Below are positions 41,020 to 49,547 of a stretch of 64,000 nucleotides of DNA, one piece after another. The notes under the pieces were generated by a model that had not been told where the DNA came from, did no database searches, and saw only the letters and a program-made list of their open reading frames with translations. The stretch's first letter is position 1. Each line of letters starts with the position of its first letter. Origin of the DNA: Colwellia echini (lineage in GTDB: Bacteria; Pseudomonadota; Gammaproteobacteria; Enterobacterales; Alteromonadaceae); contig NZ_PJAI02000004.1 in assembly GCF_002843355.2 (NCBI RefSeq), forward strand, positions 172,913-236,912, written 5' to 3'. The translations under genes and the position numbers were made by a program.

Positions 41020-42729
41020 ATGCTATTGCAACTTAACATTCAAAACTTTGCTATTGTCCGCTCACTCGATATAGATTGGCACTCTGGCATGACCACTATT
41101 ACCGGTGAAACTGGCGCAGGAAAATCAATTGCTATTGATGCGCTAGGCTTATGTTTAGGTGATAGAGCAACCACAAACGTTGTTAGACCAAACTGCAAAA
41201 AAGCAGATTTAGCGGCAACCTTTGAAATTAAAAAAAACAAATTAGCCATTGCTTGGTTAAAGCAACATGAGCTCATCTCTGAGCACGACGGTGAATGTAT
41301 ATTACGTCGAGTTATTTCTGCCGAAGGGCGTTCAAAATCATATATCAATGGTAGCCAAGTACCGTTAATTCAATTAAAAGAAATTGGCCAATTATTAATT
41401 AATATTCACGGCCAACATGATCACCAGCTTATTGTTAAGGCTAGCCACCAATGTCGATTACTCGATAGTTACGCTAATCACCCTACGCTATTAAATGACG
41501 TAAAACATTACGCCCTACAATGGAGTAAACTCAATAAAGAATTAGCATTATTACAACAAAGCAAACAACAACGCGAAGCTGAGCAGCAACTTATTCAATA
41601 CCAAGTAAATGAACTTGATGAGTTTGCTTTACAACACGGCGAGTTTGCCACTTTAGAAGCAGACTATAAACGTCACAGCAACGCACAAGACTTACTTGAC
41701 TCAACCTTAAGTTCATTACAAACCCTGTCAGAAAATGAAAACTTTAATATTTTAGATGCTCTGCGAGAATGCAGTGAAAATGTGCATTCTATTGCCCGTA
41801 TTGATCCGCAACTTGCCAATGTTGCCAGTATATTATCAGAGGCATTAATTCAATTAGATGAAGCCAGTAGTGACTTAAGCCATTATTACCAACAATTAGA
41901 GTTAGACCCTCAAAGCTATGCACTTATTGAAGATCGCTACTCTACCGCTTTACAGCTCGCTAAAAAACATCAACTATCACCAGAAGAGTTGGTAAATTTT
42001 CATGGTGAACTAAAACAACAATTGGACTCAATGTCTAATGACGAATCACGTATTAACACTATTATAGAAGCACTAGAAACTACTAAACAACATTATCACG
42101 ACAGTGCAAACATCTTATCAATCTCAAGACAAAAATCAGCACAACGCTTAAGTAAACTGATTAGTAAAAGCATGCAAGAGCTTAATATGCCGCATGGTAA
42201 ATTTCATATCGCTACCGAGCAACCTAAAGCTAAAAACATCGAACAAGGAAGTATTCAAGCTGATTTTAAAGACAGTATTAATAGTAATGGTACAGACCAA
42301 ATTAATTTCCAAGTGAGTATTAACCCAGGGCAAGCACTCGAAGCAATGCACAAAGTAGCCTCAGGTGGTGAATTATCTAGAATCAGTTTAGCTATGCAGG
42401 TAATTTTGGCTGATAAAGTTATTACACCAACGCTTATTTTTGATGAAGTTGATGTCGGCATAAGTGGGCCAACAGCAGCAATGGTTGGTAAAAAACTGCA
42501 ACAGTTAGCTAAAAACACCCAAGTAATTTGTGTAACTCACCTACCACAAGTAGCCTGTAAAGGGCATCAGCAGTTATTTGTGAGTAAACATATTGATGGT
42601 GGTTTAACAGAAACAACCGTAACTGAACTAAGTGAATCGAATAGGGTCAAAGAAATTGCGCGTTTGTTAGCTGGAGATAAAATATCTCAGCATAGTTTAG
42701 CTAACGCACAAGAGCTATTAGCAAGTTAA
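41020..42729 (+). CDS. recN: DNA repair protein RecN
   Basis: RecN is an SMC-like ATPase that acts early in double-strand break repair and is strongly SOS-induced in E. coli. The 569-residue product begins MLLQLNIQNFAIVRSLDID and has Walker A GETGAGKSIAID (about residues 30-41), a central coiled coil, the ABC signature SGGELSRISLAM (about 447-458) and Walker B LIFDEVDVGISG. The LexA box 30-50 bases upstream supports SOS control here too. Confidence 0.97.
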   Translation: MLLQLNIQNFAIVRSLDIDWHSGMTTITGETGAGKSIAIDALGLCLGDRATTNVVRPNCKKADLAATFEIKKNKLAIAWLKQHELISEHDGECILRRVISAEGRSKSYINGSQVPLIQLKEIGQLLINIHGQHDHQLIVKASHQCRLLDSYANHPTLLNDVKHYALQWSKLNKELALLQQSKQQREAEQQLIQYQVNELDEFALQHGEFATLEADYKRHSNAQDLLDSTLSSLQTLSENENFNILDALRECSENVHSIARIDPQLANVASILSEALIQLDEASSDLSHYYQQLELDPQSYALIEDRYSTALQLAKKHQLSPEELVNFHGELKQQLDSMSNDESRINTIIEALETTKQHYHDSANILSISRQKSAQRLSKLISKSMQELNMPHGKFHIATEQPKAKNIEQGSIQADFKDSINSNGTDQINFQVSINPGQALEAMHKVASGGELSRISLAMQVILADKVITPTLIFDEVDVGISGPTAAMVGKKLQQLAKNTQVICVTHLPQVACKGHQQLFVSKHIDGGLTETTVTELSESNRVKEIARLLAGDKISQHSLANAQELLAS

Positions 42730-42979
42730 CCACATCATAAAGTCGTCTAACTCTTCGCTACATAAGTAGTAAATAAGCAGAATATGACTCGTAATTGACC
42801 ATGCTAGAAACACTTTACTTCCGTTTAAGTTTAAATTTGAGTAATATTCAAGTTAAGTGACTGCATGGTTTTTTATCTTTAATTGGTTAAAATAGCTTTG
42901 ATTCAGTGCTTTGCTTGGGTATCATCCATGCTCACACTTTTAGTCTGTTTGTTTTACTACTTAAAGGTAAGTAAGTTTT

Positions 42980-43471
42980 ATGTATTTTCGTGTTGCCATT
43001 ATCATTACAGCCATGGTTTTATCCTCTTGTTCTAGTTGGGTTTACCGTTACGATATCCCACAAGGAAATTACCTTGATAAAAAGGGAATTGACCAACTAC
43101 AAGTAGGTATGAACAAAGAGCAAGTTAAATTTATTTTAGGTAGTCCTGTTGTTGTCGATTCCTTTAATGACGATACATGGAGTTATGTTTATAAATTAAT
43201 ATCAGGCCGAGATAAAGAGTTTGATATAGACAAGCGCTTAATTCTAAAATTCACTAATGACAAGTTAGTTTCAGCTACGGGTGATTACCCATTGTCTGAT
43301 AAATTTAATATTCCATTCAATGCTTCAGTTCCCCTTGAAGTAACGCTAGAAAATGCTAATGTTGATGTTAATATTTCAGAAAGTGATGCTGGTGTAACTG
43401 AAACTACAGAAGTAACCGAAACCGAAACAGAGGTAGACACCTCAACGGATTCTGATGATACGGATAATTAA
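42980..43471 (+). CDS. bamE: Outer membrane protein assembly factor BamE
   Basis: BamE is a small lipoprotein of the BAM complex that inserts beta-barrel proteins into the outer membrane. The 163-residue product has a lipobox (VLSSC, about residues 13-17) and the SmpA/OmlA fold with QLQVGMNKEQVKFILGSP and DTWSYVYKL. After about residue 115 it carries an unusual acidic, Thr/Glu-rich tail absent from the short E. coli protein. The usual neighbour recN lies upstream. Confidence 0.92.
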   Translation: MYFRVAIIITAMVLSSCSSWVYRYDIPQGNYLDKKGIDQLQVGMNKEQVKFILGSPVVVDSFNDDTWSYVYKLISGRDKEFDIDKRLILKFTNDKLVSATGDYPLSDKFNIPFNASVPLEVTLENANVDVNISESDAGVTETTEVTETETEVDTSTDSDDTDN

Positions 43472-43505
43472 TATTACTAAAGTTAATTATCATTGATTCA
43501 TAAAC

Positions 43506-43532
43506 AAAAAAACGGCAATTAAGCCGTTTTTT
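43506..43532. terminator. Bidirectional intrinsic terminator after bamE
   Basis: AAAAAAACGGC (43506-43516) pairs with GCCGTTTTTT (43523-43532), loop AATTAA. It lies between the convergent bamE and rnfH genes and has T-runs in both directions. Confidence 0.82.
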
Positions 43533-43551
43533 GTTTGGATTATTGTCTAGA

Positions 43552-43620
43552 CCTAGCACCTAGTACCTAGCACCTAGTACCTAGTACCTAGTACCTAGTA
43601 CCTAGTACCTAGTACCTAGA
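43552..43620. repeat. Heptanucleotide tandem repeat CCTAGTA
   Basis: Nine complete 7-base units start at 43552 and repeat every 7 bases, followed by a partial CCTAGA. Units 1 and 3 read CCTAGCA; the other seven read CCTAGTA. The array ends 8 bases before the rnfH stop codon region, between two convergent genes. Confidence 0.95.
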
Positions 43621-43628
43621 AATTATAA

Positions 43629-44063
43629 CTATTTATTAGAATCGACACGTAAAGGATTAACTCTACCACCCGTTGTTTTGTCTGCACGCCCTTCTAACTT
43701 AGCTTTTTCAGCGCGACGTTTTCTAACATCTTTTGGATCAGCAATTAATGGTCTATAAATCTCAATTCTGTCTAAATCATCAACACTGTCAGTTAATTTT
43801 ACCGTTCTATTCCAAATCCCAACTTTATTTTCGTTTAAGTTTATTTCTGGGAATAATTTAATAATACCGGAGTCAATTATTGCTTGTTCAACCGTTGTAC
43901 CTGAGACAACAGAAAGCGTTAAAATTTTTTGTTTTTGTGGAATGCCATAAACAATTTCTATCGTGATTTTGCTATTTGTCTCAGCTACATCAATAGTTTT
44001 AATACTATCGTTACTTTCAGCATTATCAATGCCGTCAATACGCGTTTTATCTGAAGTCATCAT
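43629..44063 (-). CDS. rnfH: RnfH family (RatB-type) ubiquitin-fold protein
   Basis: The 144-residue product contains the RnfH core: ITIEIVYGIPQKQ, GTTVEQAIIDSGI and NKVGIWNRTVKLTDSV-like segments, then DRIEIYRPLIADPKDVRKRRAEKAK. About 30 extra N-terminal residues precede the core. The biochemical role is unsettled. Its start overlaps the ratA stop as TAATG, so the pair is translated together, as in E. coli ratA-ratB. Confidence 0.9.
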   Translation of the reverse strand: MMTSDKTRIDGIDNAESNDSIKTIDVAETNSKITIEIVYGIPQKQKILTLSVVSGTTVEQAIIDSGIIKLFPEINLNENKVGIWNRTVKLTDSVDDLDRIEIYRPLIADPKDVRKRRAEKAKLEGRADKTTGGRVNPLRVDSNK

Positions 44064-44503
44064 TATAAGTTAGCTCCGTAAATTTCTTTTGCTCTTTGAG
44101 TGAATACTTTCACCAAACTGTTACTAAAATGACCAAAAACCTTACCAAAAGCCAAAGAAACTAACTTACTAGAAAACTCGTACTCAAGCTCTAAGCTCAC
44201 TTTACAAGCATCGTCAGACAAAGGCGTAAGTAACCAATAACCTTCAAGTGTTTTAAAAGGACCATCAACTAGCGACAAATGTATTTTCTCATTAGATATT
44301 AATGTATTTTTCGTCGTAAACCACTTACTTAAGCCACCTTTAGAAACCAACAAAGCAGCGGTAACTGACTCATCATCAGAACTAATAACCTTACTATCGT
44401 TACAGTCTGGAAGAAATTTTGGGTACGAGGGAATATCATTAATTAATTGGTACATTTGATCAACGCTGTGCATTACTAACGCACTACGACTTATGGTTGG
44501 CAT
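44063..44503 (-). CDS. ratA: RatA-type START-domain protein (ribosome association toxin / ubiquinone-binding family)
   Basis: I start the gene at ATG 44503, giving 146 residues beginning MPTISRSALVMHSVDQMYQL, with a CGGAGTAA ribosome-binding site. An in-frame ATG at 44578 would add 25 residues not seen in relatives. The fold is the SRPBCC/START type, with IPSYPKFLPDCNDSKV. E. coli RatA was reported to block 70S assembly, and related proteins bind coenzyme Q. It lies divergent from smpB, the standard arrangement. Confidence 0.92.
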   Translation of the reverse strand: MPTISRSALVMHSVDQMYQLINDIPSYPKFLPDCNDSKVISSDDESVTAALLVSKGGLSKWFTTKNTLISNEKIHLSLVDGPFKTLEGYWLLTPLSDDACKVSLELEYEFSSKLVSLAFGKVFGHFSNSLVKVFTQRAKEIYGANL

Positions 44504-44690
44504 TTTTACTCCGTATGTCACCCAAGTGAATGGGCGACATAATAACAAAAACCTTACTAAAAGCGCATTATTCTGCAATATTTTATCTTAAAAAAGAGTT
44601 TATTCTTTCGATCAAGGATGTAATGAGCCGTTATTATCAGTATAATCATTGCGTTTGCCGCTATTTGTGGCAAAGAAATGGAAGGTAAAA

Positions 44691-45182
44691 ATGGCTAAGA
44701 AAAAATCAAAAGATAAATCTAATAGTAGTACGATCGCTTTGAATAAAAAAGCGAGGCATAACTACACCTTAACAGATAAATTCGAAGGTGGTATGAGCCT
44801 ACAAGGCTGGGAAATTAAAAGCATTCGAAGTGGTAAAGTAAACATTTCTGATTGCTACGTACACATAAAAGACCGCGAAGCTTATTTATTAGGCTCTGAA
44901 ATAATGCCGCTAAATGCTGCGTCAAGTCACGTTGTATGTGAACCTAACCGCGATAGAAAATTACTACTTAACCGTAGAGAACTCGACAAAATAACTGCTT
45001 CTGTTGAGCGTGACGGCTATTCATTGATTGCAACCGCGATGTATTGGCGTAAAAACTGGGTAAAACTAGAGTTTTACTTAGGTAAAGGTAAAAAAGATCA
45101 TGATAAACGTTCTGATATTAAAGACAGAGAATGGGCTGTTGATAAAGGACGCTTAATGAAGAATAAAAATTTAGACCGTTAA
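44691..45182 (+). CDS. smpB: SsrA-binding protein SmpB
   Basis: SmpB binds tmRNA and brings it to stalled ribosomes for trans-translation. The product is 163 residues from ATG 44691, which has a GGAAGGTAA ribosome-binding site; an upstream in-frame ATG at 44649 lacks one and is not conserved. Key segments are [39 protein letters not shown] and the basic C-terminal tail [17 protein letters not shown]. The tmRNA gene follows 137 bases downstream. Confidence 0.97.
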   Translation: MAKKKSKDKSNSSTIALNKKARHNYTLTDKFEGGMSLQGWEIKSIRSGKVNISDCYVHIKDREAYLLGSEIMPLNAASSHVVCEPNRDRKLLLNRRELDKITASVERDGYSLIATAMYWRKNWVKLEFYLGKGKKDHDKRSDIKDREWAVDKGRLMKNKNLDR

Positions 45183-45219
45183 TATTAACTTAATAGTTTA
45201 TTGATTAAAAATTACCACG

Positions 45220-45248
45220 TTGTCTATTCCAGATAAGCGTTGTATAAT
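45220..45248 (+). promoter_or_regulatory. Promoter of ssrA
   Basis: TTGTCT (45220-45225), a 17-base spacer and a perfect TATAAT (45243-45248). Transcription would start near 45255, leaving a leader of about 65 bases to be removed from the mature tmRNA. Confidence 0.75.
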
Positions 45249-45319
45249 GTGAGACATAGACATTTCGAGTCTATTAGTAAAAAGAAAATGTAAACCGTAA
45301 AAAAGTAATAGAAAACTTT

Positions 45320-45669
45320 GGGGCGGATCTAGGATTCGACAAGATTCATGAAACCCAAGGTGCATGTCCAGGGGCGGTTGGCCTGGTAAAAAGCCGCAAA
45401 ACTATAATTGCAAACGACGAAACGTTCGCACTAGCCGCTTAGGCTAGCCATCACCTCAAAAATTGTCCTGTTGTTTAGAGGATTGATGGTCACCCCAAAT
45501 AGGATAGCGAGGGAAGCACGCTTGAGGCCGAACCGCGAAACAGTATCAAGCTCACCATGACGAAGCCTGTCGCTTGGCGTCCAATTGGTTAAATAAATAA
45601 GCGACTAAACATGTAGTACCGAGGATGTAGGCTTTTTGGACGGGGGTTCGATTCCCCCCCGCTCCACCA
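45320..45669 (+). ncRNA. ssrA: Transfer-messenger RNA (tmRNA)
   Basis: The 5' end GGGGCGG pairs with CCGCTCC before ACCA at the 3' end, making a tRNA-like acceptor (one G-U pair). GATTCGAC follows the 5' end and GGTTCGATTCC forms the T-arm. The tag reading frame at 45410-45442 encodes ANDETFALAA followed by TAG, with the resume codon GCA after the usual upstream A-rich stretch. The gene is intact on its 3' side although an integrase gene lies 175 bases away, as expected when an element inserts at the end of ssrA and restores it. Confidence 0.97.
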
Positions 45670-45681
45670 ATTTTAAAGATT

Positions 45682-45707
45682 AAGACGCGTCCTAGCGTCT
45701 TTTTTTA
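45682..45707 (+). terminator. Intrinsic terminator after ssrA
   Basis: AAGACGC (45682-45688) pairs with GCGTCTT (45695-45701), followed by a T-run. It lies 12 bases after the mature tmRNA end and, if the element is inserted at ssrA, is supplied by the element. Confidence 0.75.
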
Positions 45708-45792
45708 TGCCTAAAATTCAGTAAACAGTACGTTTTAGGCGTATTTAGTGGTTATTAACGATTTTTAATAATTAATGACAACCAATAATTTT

Positions 45793-45843
45793 AGGGGTAC
45801 TGTTAGGGGGTTCAAGATTAACTCATAAAAGTGAACCCCCTAA
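45793..45843. promoter_or_regulatory. Inverted and direct repeats upstream of the integrase gene
   Basis: TTAGGGGGTTCA (45803-45814) is repeated inverted as TGAACCCCCTAA (45832-45843), 12 bp perfect with a 17-base spacer, ending one base before the integrase ATG. AGGGGT precedes the first arm. The same AGGGGT..TAGGGGGTTCA arrangement recurs at 51525-51545. These are likely integrase arm-binding sites and may let the integrase repress its own gene. Confidence 0.6.
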
Positions 45844-45844
45844 A

Positions 45845-47083
45845 ATGGCTAAAATAACAAAACCTTTAACAAATACCGAAGTAAAACAGGCTAAAGCCAA
45901 AGACAAGCCTTATAAGCTATTTGATGGCGCTGGCTTAGTGTTAAAGGTAAGAGTAAACGGCTCAAAATCGTGGTTGTTTATGTATAAAAAGCCGTTCGTT
46001 ACAAAACGCGCTGAATTAGTTTTTGGCATGTACCCGAGTATTAGCCTAGCTGAAGCAAGGGAATTAAGAACAAAAGCAAACGAGTTATTATCTAAAGACA
46101 TTGACCCAAAAGAACACAAAGATGAATTTAACCGCCAACAGCAAGAAACGCTAAGTAATACTTTTGAACAAGTAGCCGCTAATTGGTTTCAGGTTAAAAA
46201 AACAGAAATTAGTGCTGATTATGCCAAAGACCTATGGCGATCATTAGAATTACATATATTCCCTGCGCTTGGTAAACACCCTATTAGTAAAATAACCGCC
46301 CCCCTAACAATTGATGTTATCAAGCCTATAGCGGCAAAAGGTAGCCTTGAAACTGTTAAACGACTTACTCAGCGTTTAAATGAAATTATGAACTATGCGG
46401 TTAATACGGGGCTTATTCATGCTAGCCCATTAACAGGTATAAAAGCGGCATTTAAAAAACCTGAAAAAAATCACATGCCTACCCTTACCCCTGATCAATT
46501 ACCTGAATTAATGAAAACTATTAGTTACGCCAGCATAAAAATTGTTACTCGCTGTTTAATTGAATGGCAACTTCATACTATGGTTAGACCAAGTGAAGCG
46601 GCTGGCGCTAAATGGTCAGAGATAGATTTAGACAATAACCAATGGCTTATTCCTGCTGAGCGCATGAAGAAGAAACGTGATCATACTGTACCGCTAACCA
46701 AGCAAACAATTGAGATATTAGAACGGCTACAACCTATCAGTGGTCACAGAGAATATTTATTCCCTGCCGATAGAGATCCAAAACGACACGCTAATGAATC
46801 AACCGCAAACGCAGCATTAAAACGCATGGGCTATCATAAAAAACTTGTTGCTCATGGTATGCGAGCTTTAGCCAGTACCACCTTAAACGAACAAGGTTTT
46901 GATGGTGATGTTATCGAGGCGGCATTAGCACATATTGATCAAAACGAAGTAAGGCGAGCTTATAACCGTGCTGAATATTTAGAACGTAGAAGAAAGTTAA
47001 TGTACTGGTGGTCTGAGCATATTGAGCAAGCTCAAACAGGAAAGTTAAATAAATATAACAAAGGCTTAAAAATCATAGGGTAG
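45845..47083 (+). CDS. P4-type tyrosine site-specific integrase
   Basis: The 412-residue product has the DUF4102-type N-terminal arm-binding domain (about residues 1-95, with KPYKLFDGAGLVLKVRVNGS), a SAM-like core-binding domain (about 105-195) and a C-terminal catalytic domain. Catalytic residues are visible: Arg in HTMVRPSEAAGAKW, His and Arg in VAHGMRALASTTL, His in ALAHIDQNEVRRAYNRAEYL, whose last Tyr is the nucleophile. Such integrases drive insertion at tRNA and tmRNA genes. The gene looks intact. Confidence 0.95.
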   Translation: MAKITKPLTNTEVKQAKAKDKPYKLFDGAGLVLKVRVNGSKSWLFMYKKPFVTKRAELVFGMYPSISLAEARELRTKANELLSKDIDPKEHKDEFNRQQQETLSNTFEQVAANWFQVKKTEISADYAKDLWRSLELHIFPALGKHPISKITAPLTIDVIKPIAAKGSLETVKRLTQRLNEIMNYAVNTGLIHASPLTGIKAAFKKPEKNHMPTLTPDQLPELMKTISYASIKIVTRCLIEWQLHTMVRPSEAAGAKWSEIDLDNNQWLIPAERMKKKRDHTVPLTKQTIEILERLQPISGHREYLFPADRDPKRHANESTANAALKRMGYHKKLVAHGMRALASTTLNEQGFDGDVIEAALAHIDQNEVRRAYNRAEYLERRRKLMYWWSEHIEQAQTGKLNKYNKGLKIIG

Positions 47084-47115
47084 ACAAATAGGTCTGATTT
47101 ACACAAGGGTATATA

Positions 47116-47832
47116 ATGGGAATTGACTATAAAAAATACGAATCCTACAAAAAATACATTGAGGACAGTGAAGCCTACGAGGTTAAAAAAATAATTGAAT
47201 GGTGTAAAAAAAACAAGTACCACGAAGATGAAGGGGTGCGGTTTTCAGCCAACGCCCTTATTAAATACTTAACTAAAGCCGAACTTCCTTATAGTAATTT
47301 AAGAGCTAAAAATAAACGAGGGCAATTTAAAAAGGTTACTGAATTAGATTTATTTATTTGGGCTTACGCGAGGATTCATGGAGTTTCAAAAGCAAGTAGA
47401 GAGTTTCAAAAAAATTATCATAAAATAGATGAAACGAGAAATTCAATATTTACAAATAAAACAATCAGAGATCGTATTCATAAGTTAGCAGCTGACAATT
47501 CTATTGATTATAAAACTATGATGGAGTCAAACAGCTTCCCACATGCTGATTTAAAAAATGAAAGTCTCGTATACAGGCCTCGTGGTTTACTTTTACTTGC
47601 GCTAACTGCTTACAATGATTATTTATATAAAACTACAGGCTATTTAAGACCTAAAGAACAAAGAGAAAAGGCTAAACGAGACGAAAAAAGCAATAGATTA
47701 GCTCAAGAAAGACAAATTGAAGCAATTAAATCAGGCGTTGAACCTAAAAAACCTTATTCAACTAGTGAGTTTTTTAAGCAAAAACTCGACTGGATAAAAA
47801 AAGCTAAAAAATTTGATAAAGAGGGGAAGTAA
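47116..47832 (+). CDS. Hypothetical protein of the element
   Basis: A 238-residue, highly charged, Lys-rich protein that I do not recognise. It has no signal peptide or membrane segment. A middle region (about residues 70-135) could hold a helix-turn-helix (IHGVSKASREFQKNYHKI), and the C-terminal third is a basic, probably coiled-coil helix (KEQREKAKRDEKSNRLAQER). It begins 33 bases after the integrase with an AAGGG ribosome-binding site, so it may be cotranscribed. DNA binding is a guess. Confidence 0.6.
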   Translation: MGIDYKKYESYKKYIEDSEAYEVKKIIEWCKKNKYHEDEGVRFSANALIKYLTKAELPYSNLRAKNKRGQFKKVTELDLFIWAYARIHGVSKASREFQKNYHKIDETRNSIFTNKTIRDRIHKLAADNSIDYKTMMESNSFPHADLKNESLVYRPRGLLLLALTAYNDYLYKTTGYLRPKEQREKAKRDEKSNRLAQERQIEAIKSGVEPKKPYSTSEFFKQKLDWIKKAKKFDKEGK

Positions 47833-47908
47833 AAATTTTTAATTCCCCAATTTTCACTATGTAATTTGTGTGAATAATAGGTAGTCAGTTAACCAAAGAG
47901 GAACTGAC

Positions 47909-48160
47909 ATGACTATTAACAAACATTATCAATTAATCCGCAGACCTGAAGCATTAGCTTTAACAGCTAGATCAAAATCCGCATTACAGCTCGATGAAAA
48001 AGCGGGTCTGTTTTGCCCCCCTATAAATATCGGTGATCGTGCCGTTGCTTACATCAAGCATGAAGTAGAAGCTATTATTCAAGCACGCATTGAAGAACAA
48101 CCTCCTGAGCAAATAAAACTGCTCGTTTCTGAGCTAATTAAACAACGCAAAGCGGCATAG
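47909..48160 (+). CDS. alpA: AlpA-family phage regulatory protein
   Basis: The 83-residue product follows the AlpA layout: YQLIRRPEALALTARSKSAL as the helix-turn-helix, then CPPINIGDRAVAYIKHEVEA, the segment found just before the C-terminal helix. In CP4-57, AlpA activates the integrase and hence excision. A strong GAGGAA ribosome-binding site precedes the ATG. The next gene starts 9 bases after its stop, so they form a unit. Confidence 0.82.
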   Translation: MTINKHYQLIRRPEALALTARSKSALQLDEKAGLFCPPINIGDRAVAYIKHEVEAIIQARIEEQPPEQIKLLVSELIKQRKAA

Positions 48161-48169
48161 GGGTCAATT

Positions 48170-48604
48170 ATGGATAACTTAATATTTACCGCTCCTGATG
48201 GCGCATTACCAGAAATAAATAGCCCTGCTTATGAATTACTATCAACGCTAAATGATGGTAAAAAACACCCTAGGGATCATTTGTGTAATGAATTAGGAGG
48301 TGGTTTTCGTGCTTATCTACAACAGCTAACAGGTGAGTACTATCAACACTGGCTTATTCATACTGAGCAAAGTGAATATAACGGTAAAAAACAATCTTTC
48401 TATTGGTTAGATGAAAGACACTTTTCTTGCGATTGGGAGCAGGATAAAGACGCTCGCACCATTGCCCGAAAGCAATATAAAGACCGTTCATATTATGGTA
48501 CTAAAAACGCTGTAAAACGTCTTGAGCAAGCGAGGCAAGAAAAAGCCGAAGCTGATAAAGAATATGAACAGCGTATAGAAAGTAAAAAGCCCACAGAGGA
48601 TTAA
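48170..48604 (+). CDS. Hypothetical protein of the element
   Basis: A 144-residue soluble protein. The N-terminal half (about residues 15-85) has the look of a winged helix domain: PAYELLSTLNDGKKHPRDHL, then RAYLQQLTGEYYQHWLIHT and FYWLDERH. The C-terminal half is a charged helix (KRLEQARQEKAEADKEYEQR). I cannot name a family. It is tightly linked to the AlpA gene and ends 301 bases before the Gp2-like gene. Confidence 0.6.
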   Translation: MDNLIFTAPDGALPEINSPAYELLSTLNDGKKHPRDHLCNELGGGFRAYLQQLTGEYYQHWLIHTEQSEYNGKKQSFYWLDERHFSCDWEQDKDARTIARKQYKDRSYYGTKNAVKRLEQARQEKAEADKEYEQRIESKKPTED

Positions 48605-48905
48605 CAAAGTAGGCTTTCGTTTAAACAGGCTAGTGGAAGAAGTTTTGCGGCTAAACCACTAGCCAATAACTAGAGTATAACTAAGATAGCAGCTTTTAAA
48701 AAGTTAGCAGTTACATACCTGTTAACTACTATCCGATATGTATTGATTATTAATGACCCTTATTTATAGGTTTATTACCCTAGAAATTTTATTTTAATAT
48801 CGATAAGCGTCATATGATACAGGCTTGTTGCTCCTTAGCGTAAATTTAAGTTTACAGGTAATTAATAATATCCTTTAGCGTTATCTTAGTTATTAAAAGT
48901 ATCTA
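48605..48905. other. Intergenic region with hairpin upstream of the Gp2/YfjJ-type gene, candidate replication origin
   Basis: No gene is supportable in these 301 bases. GGCTAGTGG (48628-48636) and CCACTAGCC (48656-48664) form a 9-bp perfect hairpin with a 19-base loop. Further on, AGTTAGCAGTTAC (48701-48713) and CTGTTAACTAC (48719-48729) are partly inverted. If the neighbouring protein is a rolling-circle initiator, this is the natural place for its nick site. This is inference from position only. Confidence 0.4.
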
Positions 48906-49478
48906 ATGGCATATATAACCAAAGACAAAGCAATAACGGTAAATGGTAAAACTTGGTGGGTAAACTCACGAGGAAGTGGGTTAATTACGCATTCGATTAA
49001 AGCGATGATTAGCCAAGTCGATGCCATGCTAAGCCATCATAGTAAAATCCATGTTATCCGTTTTGACTTAAGAGTTTATGAATACACTGAAAATAACGGC
49101 ATTATAACGGCCTTTAATCGTAGATTACACAAATGGCTTAAGCGTAAATACGATTTAAAGCGTGTCGGTTTTATATGGTGTAGAGAGTTAGAAACATCAA
49201 AACAACAACATTATCATTATGCCTTAATAATTGATGGTCATAAGGTAAGAACCCCTCATGAAATAACAACCAAAGTAAAAGAGATATGGCGGCAATTAGA
49301 CGGCTCTGAATACTTCCCTAAGAACTGCTATTACAATCTAAAGCGCGGTGACTACGAGTCAATACAGCCCGCTATTTGGCGAATATCCTACTTAGCCAAA
49401 GCTAGAGGGAAAGGTTACAAGCCAGATCAAACTAAAAACTATGGCACTAGTCGCATAAAGGTAAATGACAGGCAATAA
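48906..49478 (+). CDS. Inovirus Gp2 / YagK-YfjJ-type protein with HUH endonuclease motifs
   Basis: The 190-residue product matches the YagK/YfjJ C-terminal domain found in inoviruses and P4-like elements: VIRFDLRVYEYTENN, HKWLKRKYDLKRVGFIWCRE, then QQHYHYALIIDGHKV. H102-Y103-H104 fits the metal-binding HUH motif and Y162-L-A-K165 (RISYLAKARGKGYK) fits the YxxK nicking motif of rolling-circle initiators. The protein may therefore nick and start replication or transfer of the element. A terminator follows at 49477. Confidence 0.78.
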   Translation: MAYITKDKAITVNGKTWWVNSRGSGLITHSIKAMISQVDAMLSHHSKIHVIRFDLRVYEYTENNGIITAFNRRLHKWLKRKYDLKRVGFIWCRELETSKQQHYHYALIIDGHKVRTPHEITTKVKEIWRQLDGSEYFPKNCYYNLKRGDYESIQPAIWRISYLAKARGKGYKPDQTKNYGTSRIKVNDRQ

Positions 49479-49507
49479 AAAAGCACCAATCAATGGTGCT
49501 TTATTTG
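49477..49507. terminator. Intrinsic terminator between the Gp2-like gene and the PEP-CTERM gene
   Basis: GCACCA (49483-49488) pairs with TGGTGC (49494-49499), extended by A/T pairs. TTTATTT follows on the plus strand and TTTTTTATT on the minus strand, so it can act both ways for these convergent genes. Confidence 0.7.
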
Positions 49508-49547
49508 ATACTCATTACTTGAATGTATGAGTATAAAACAGACTAAA

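Noticed and set aside
43552..43620. CRISPR-like array
   Set aside because: Units are 7 bases with no spacers, and no cas genes are nearby. It is a simple tandem repeat.
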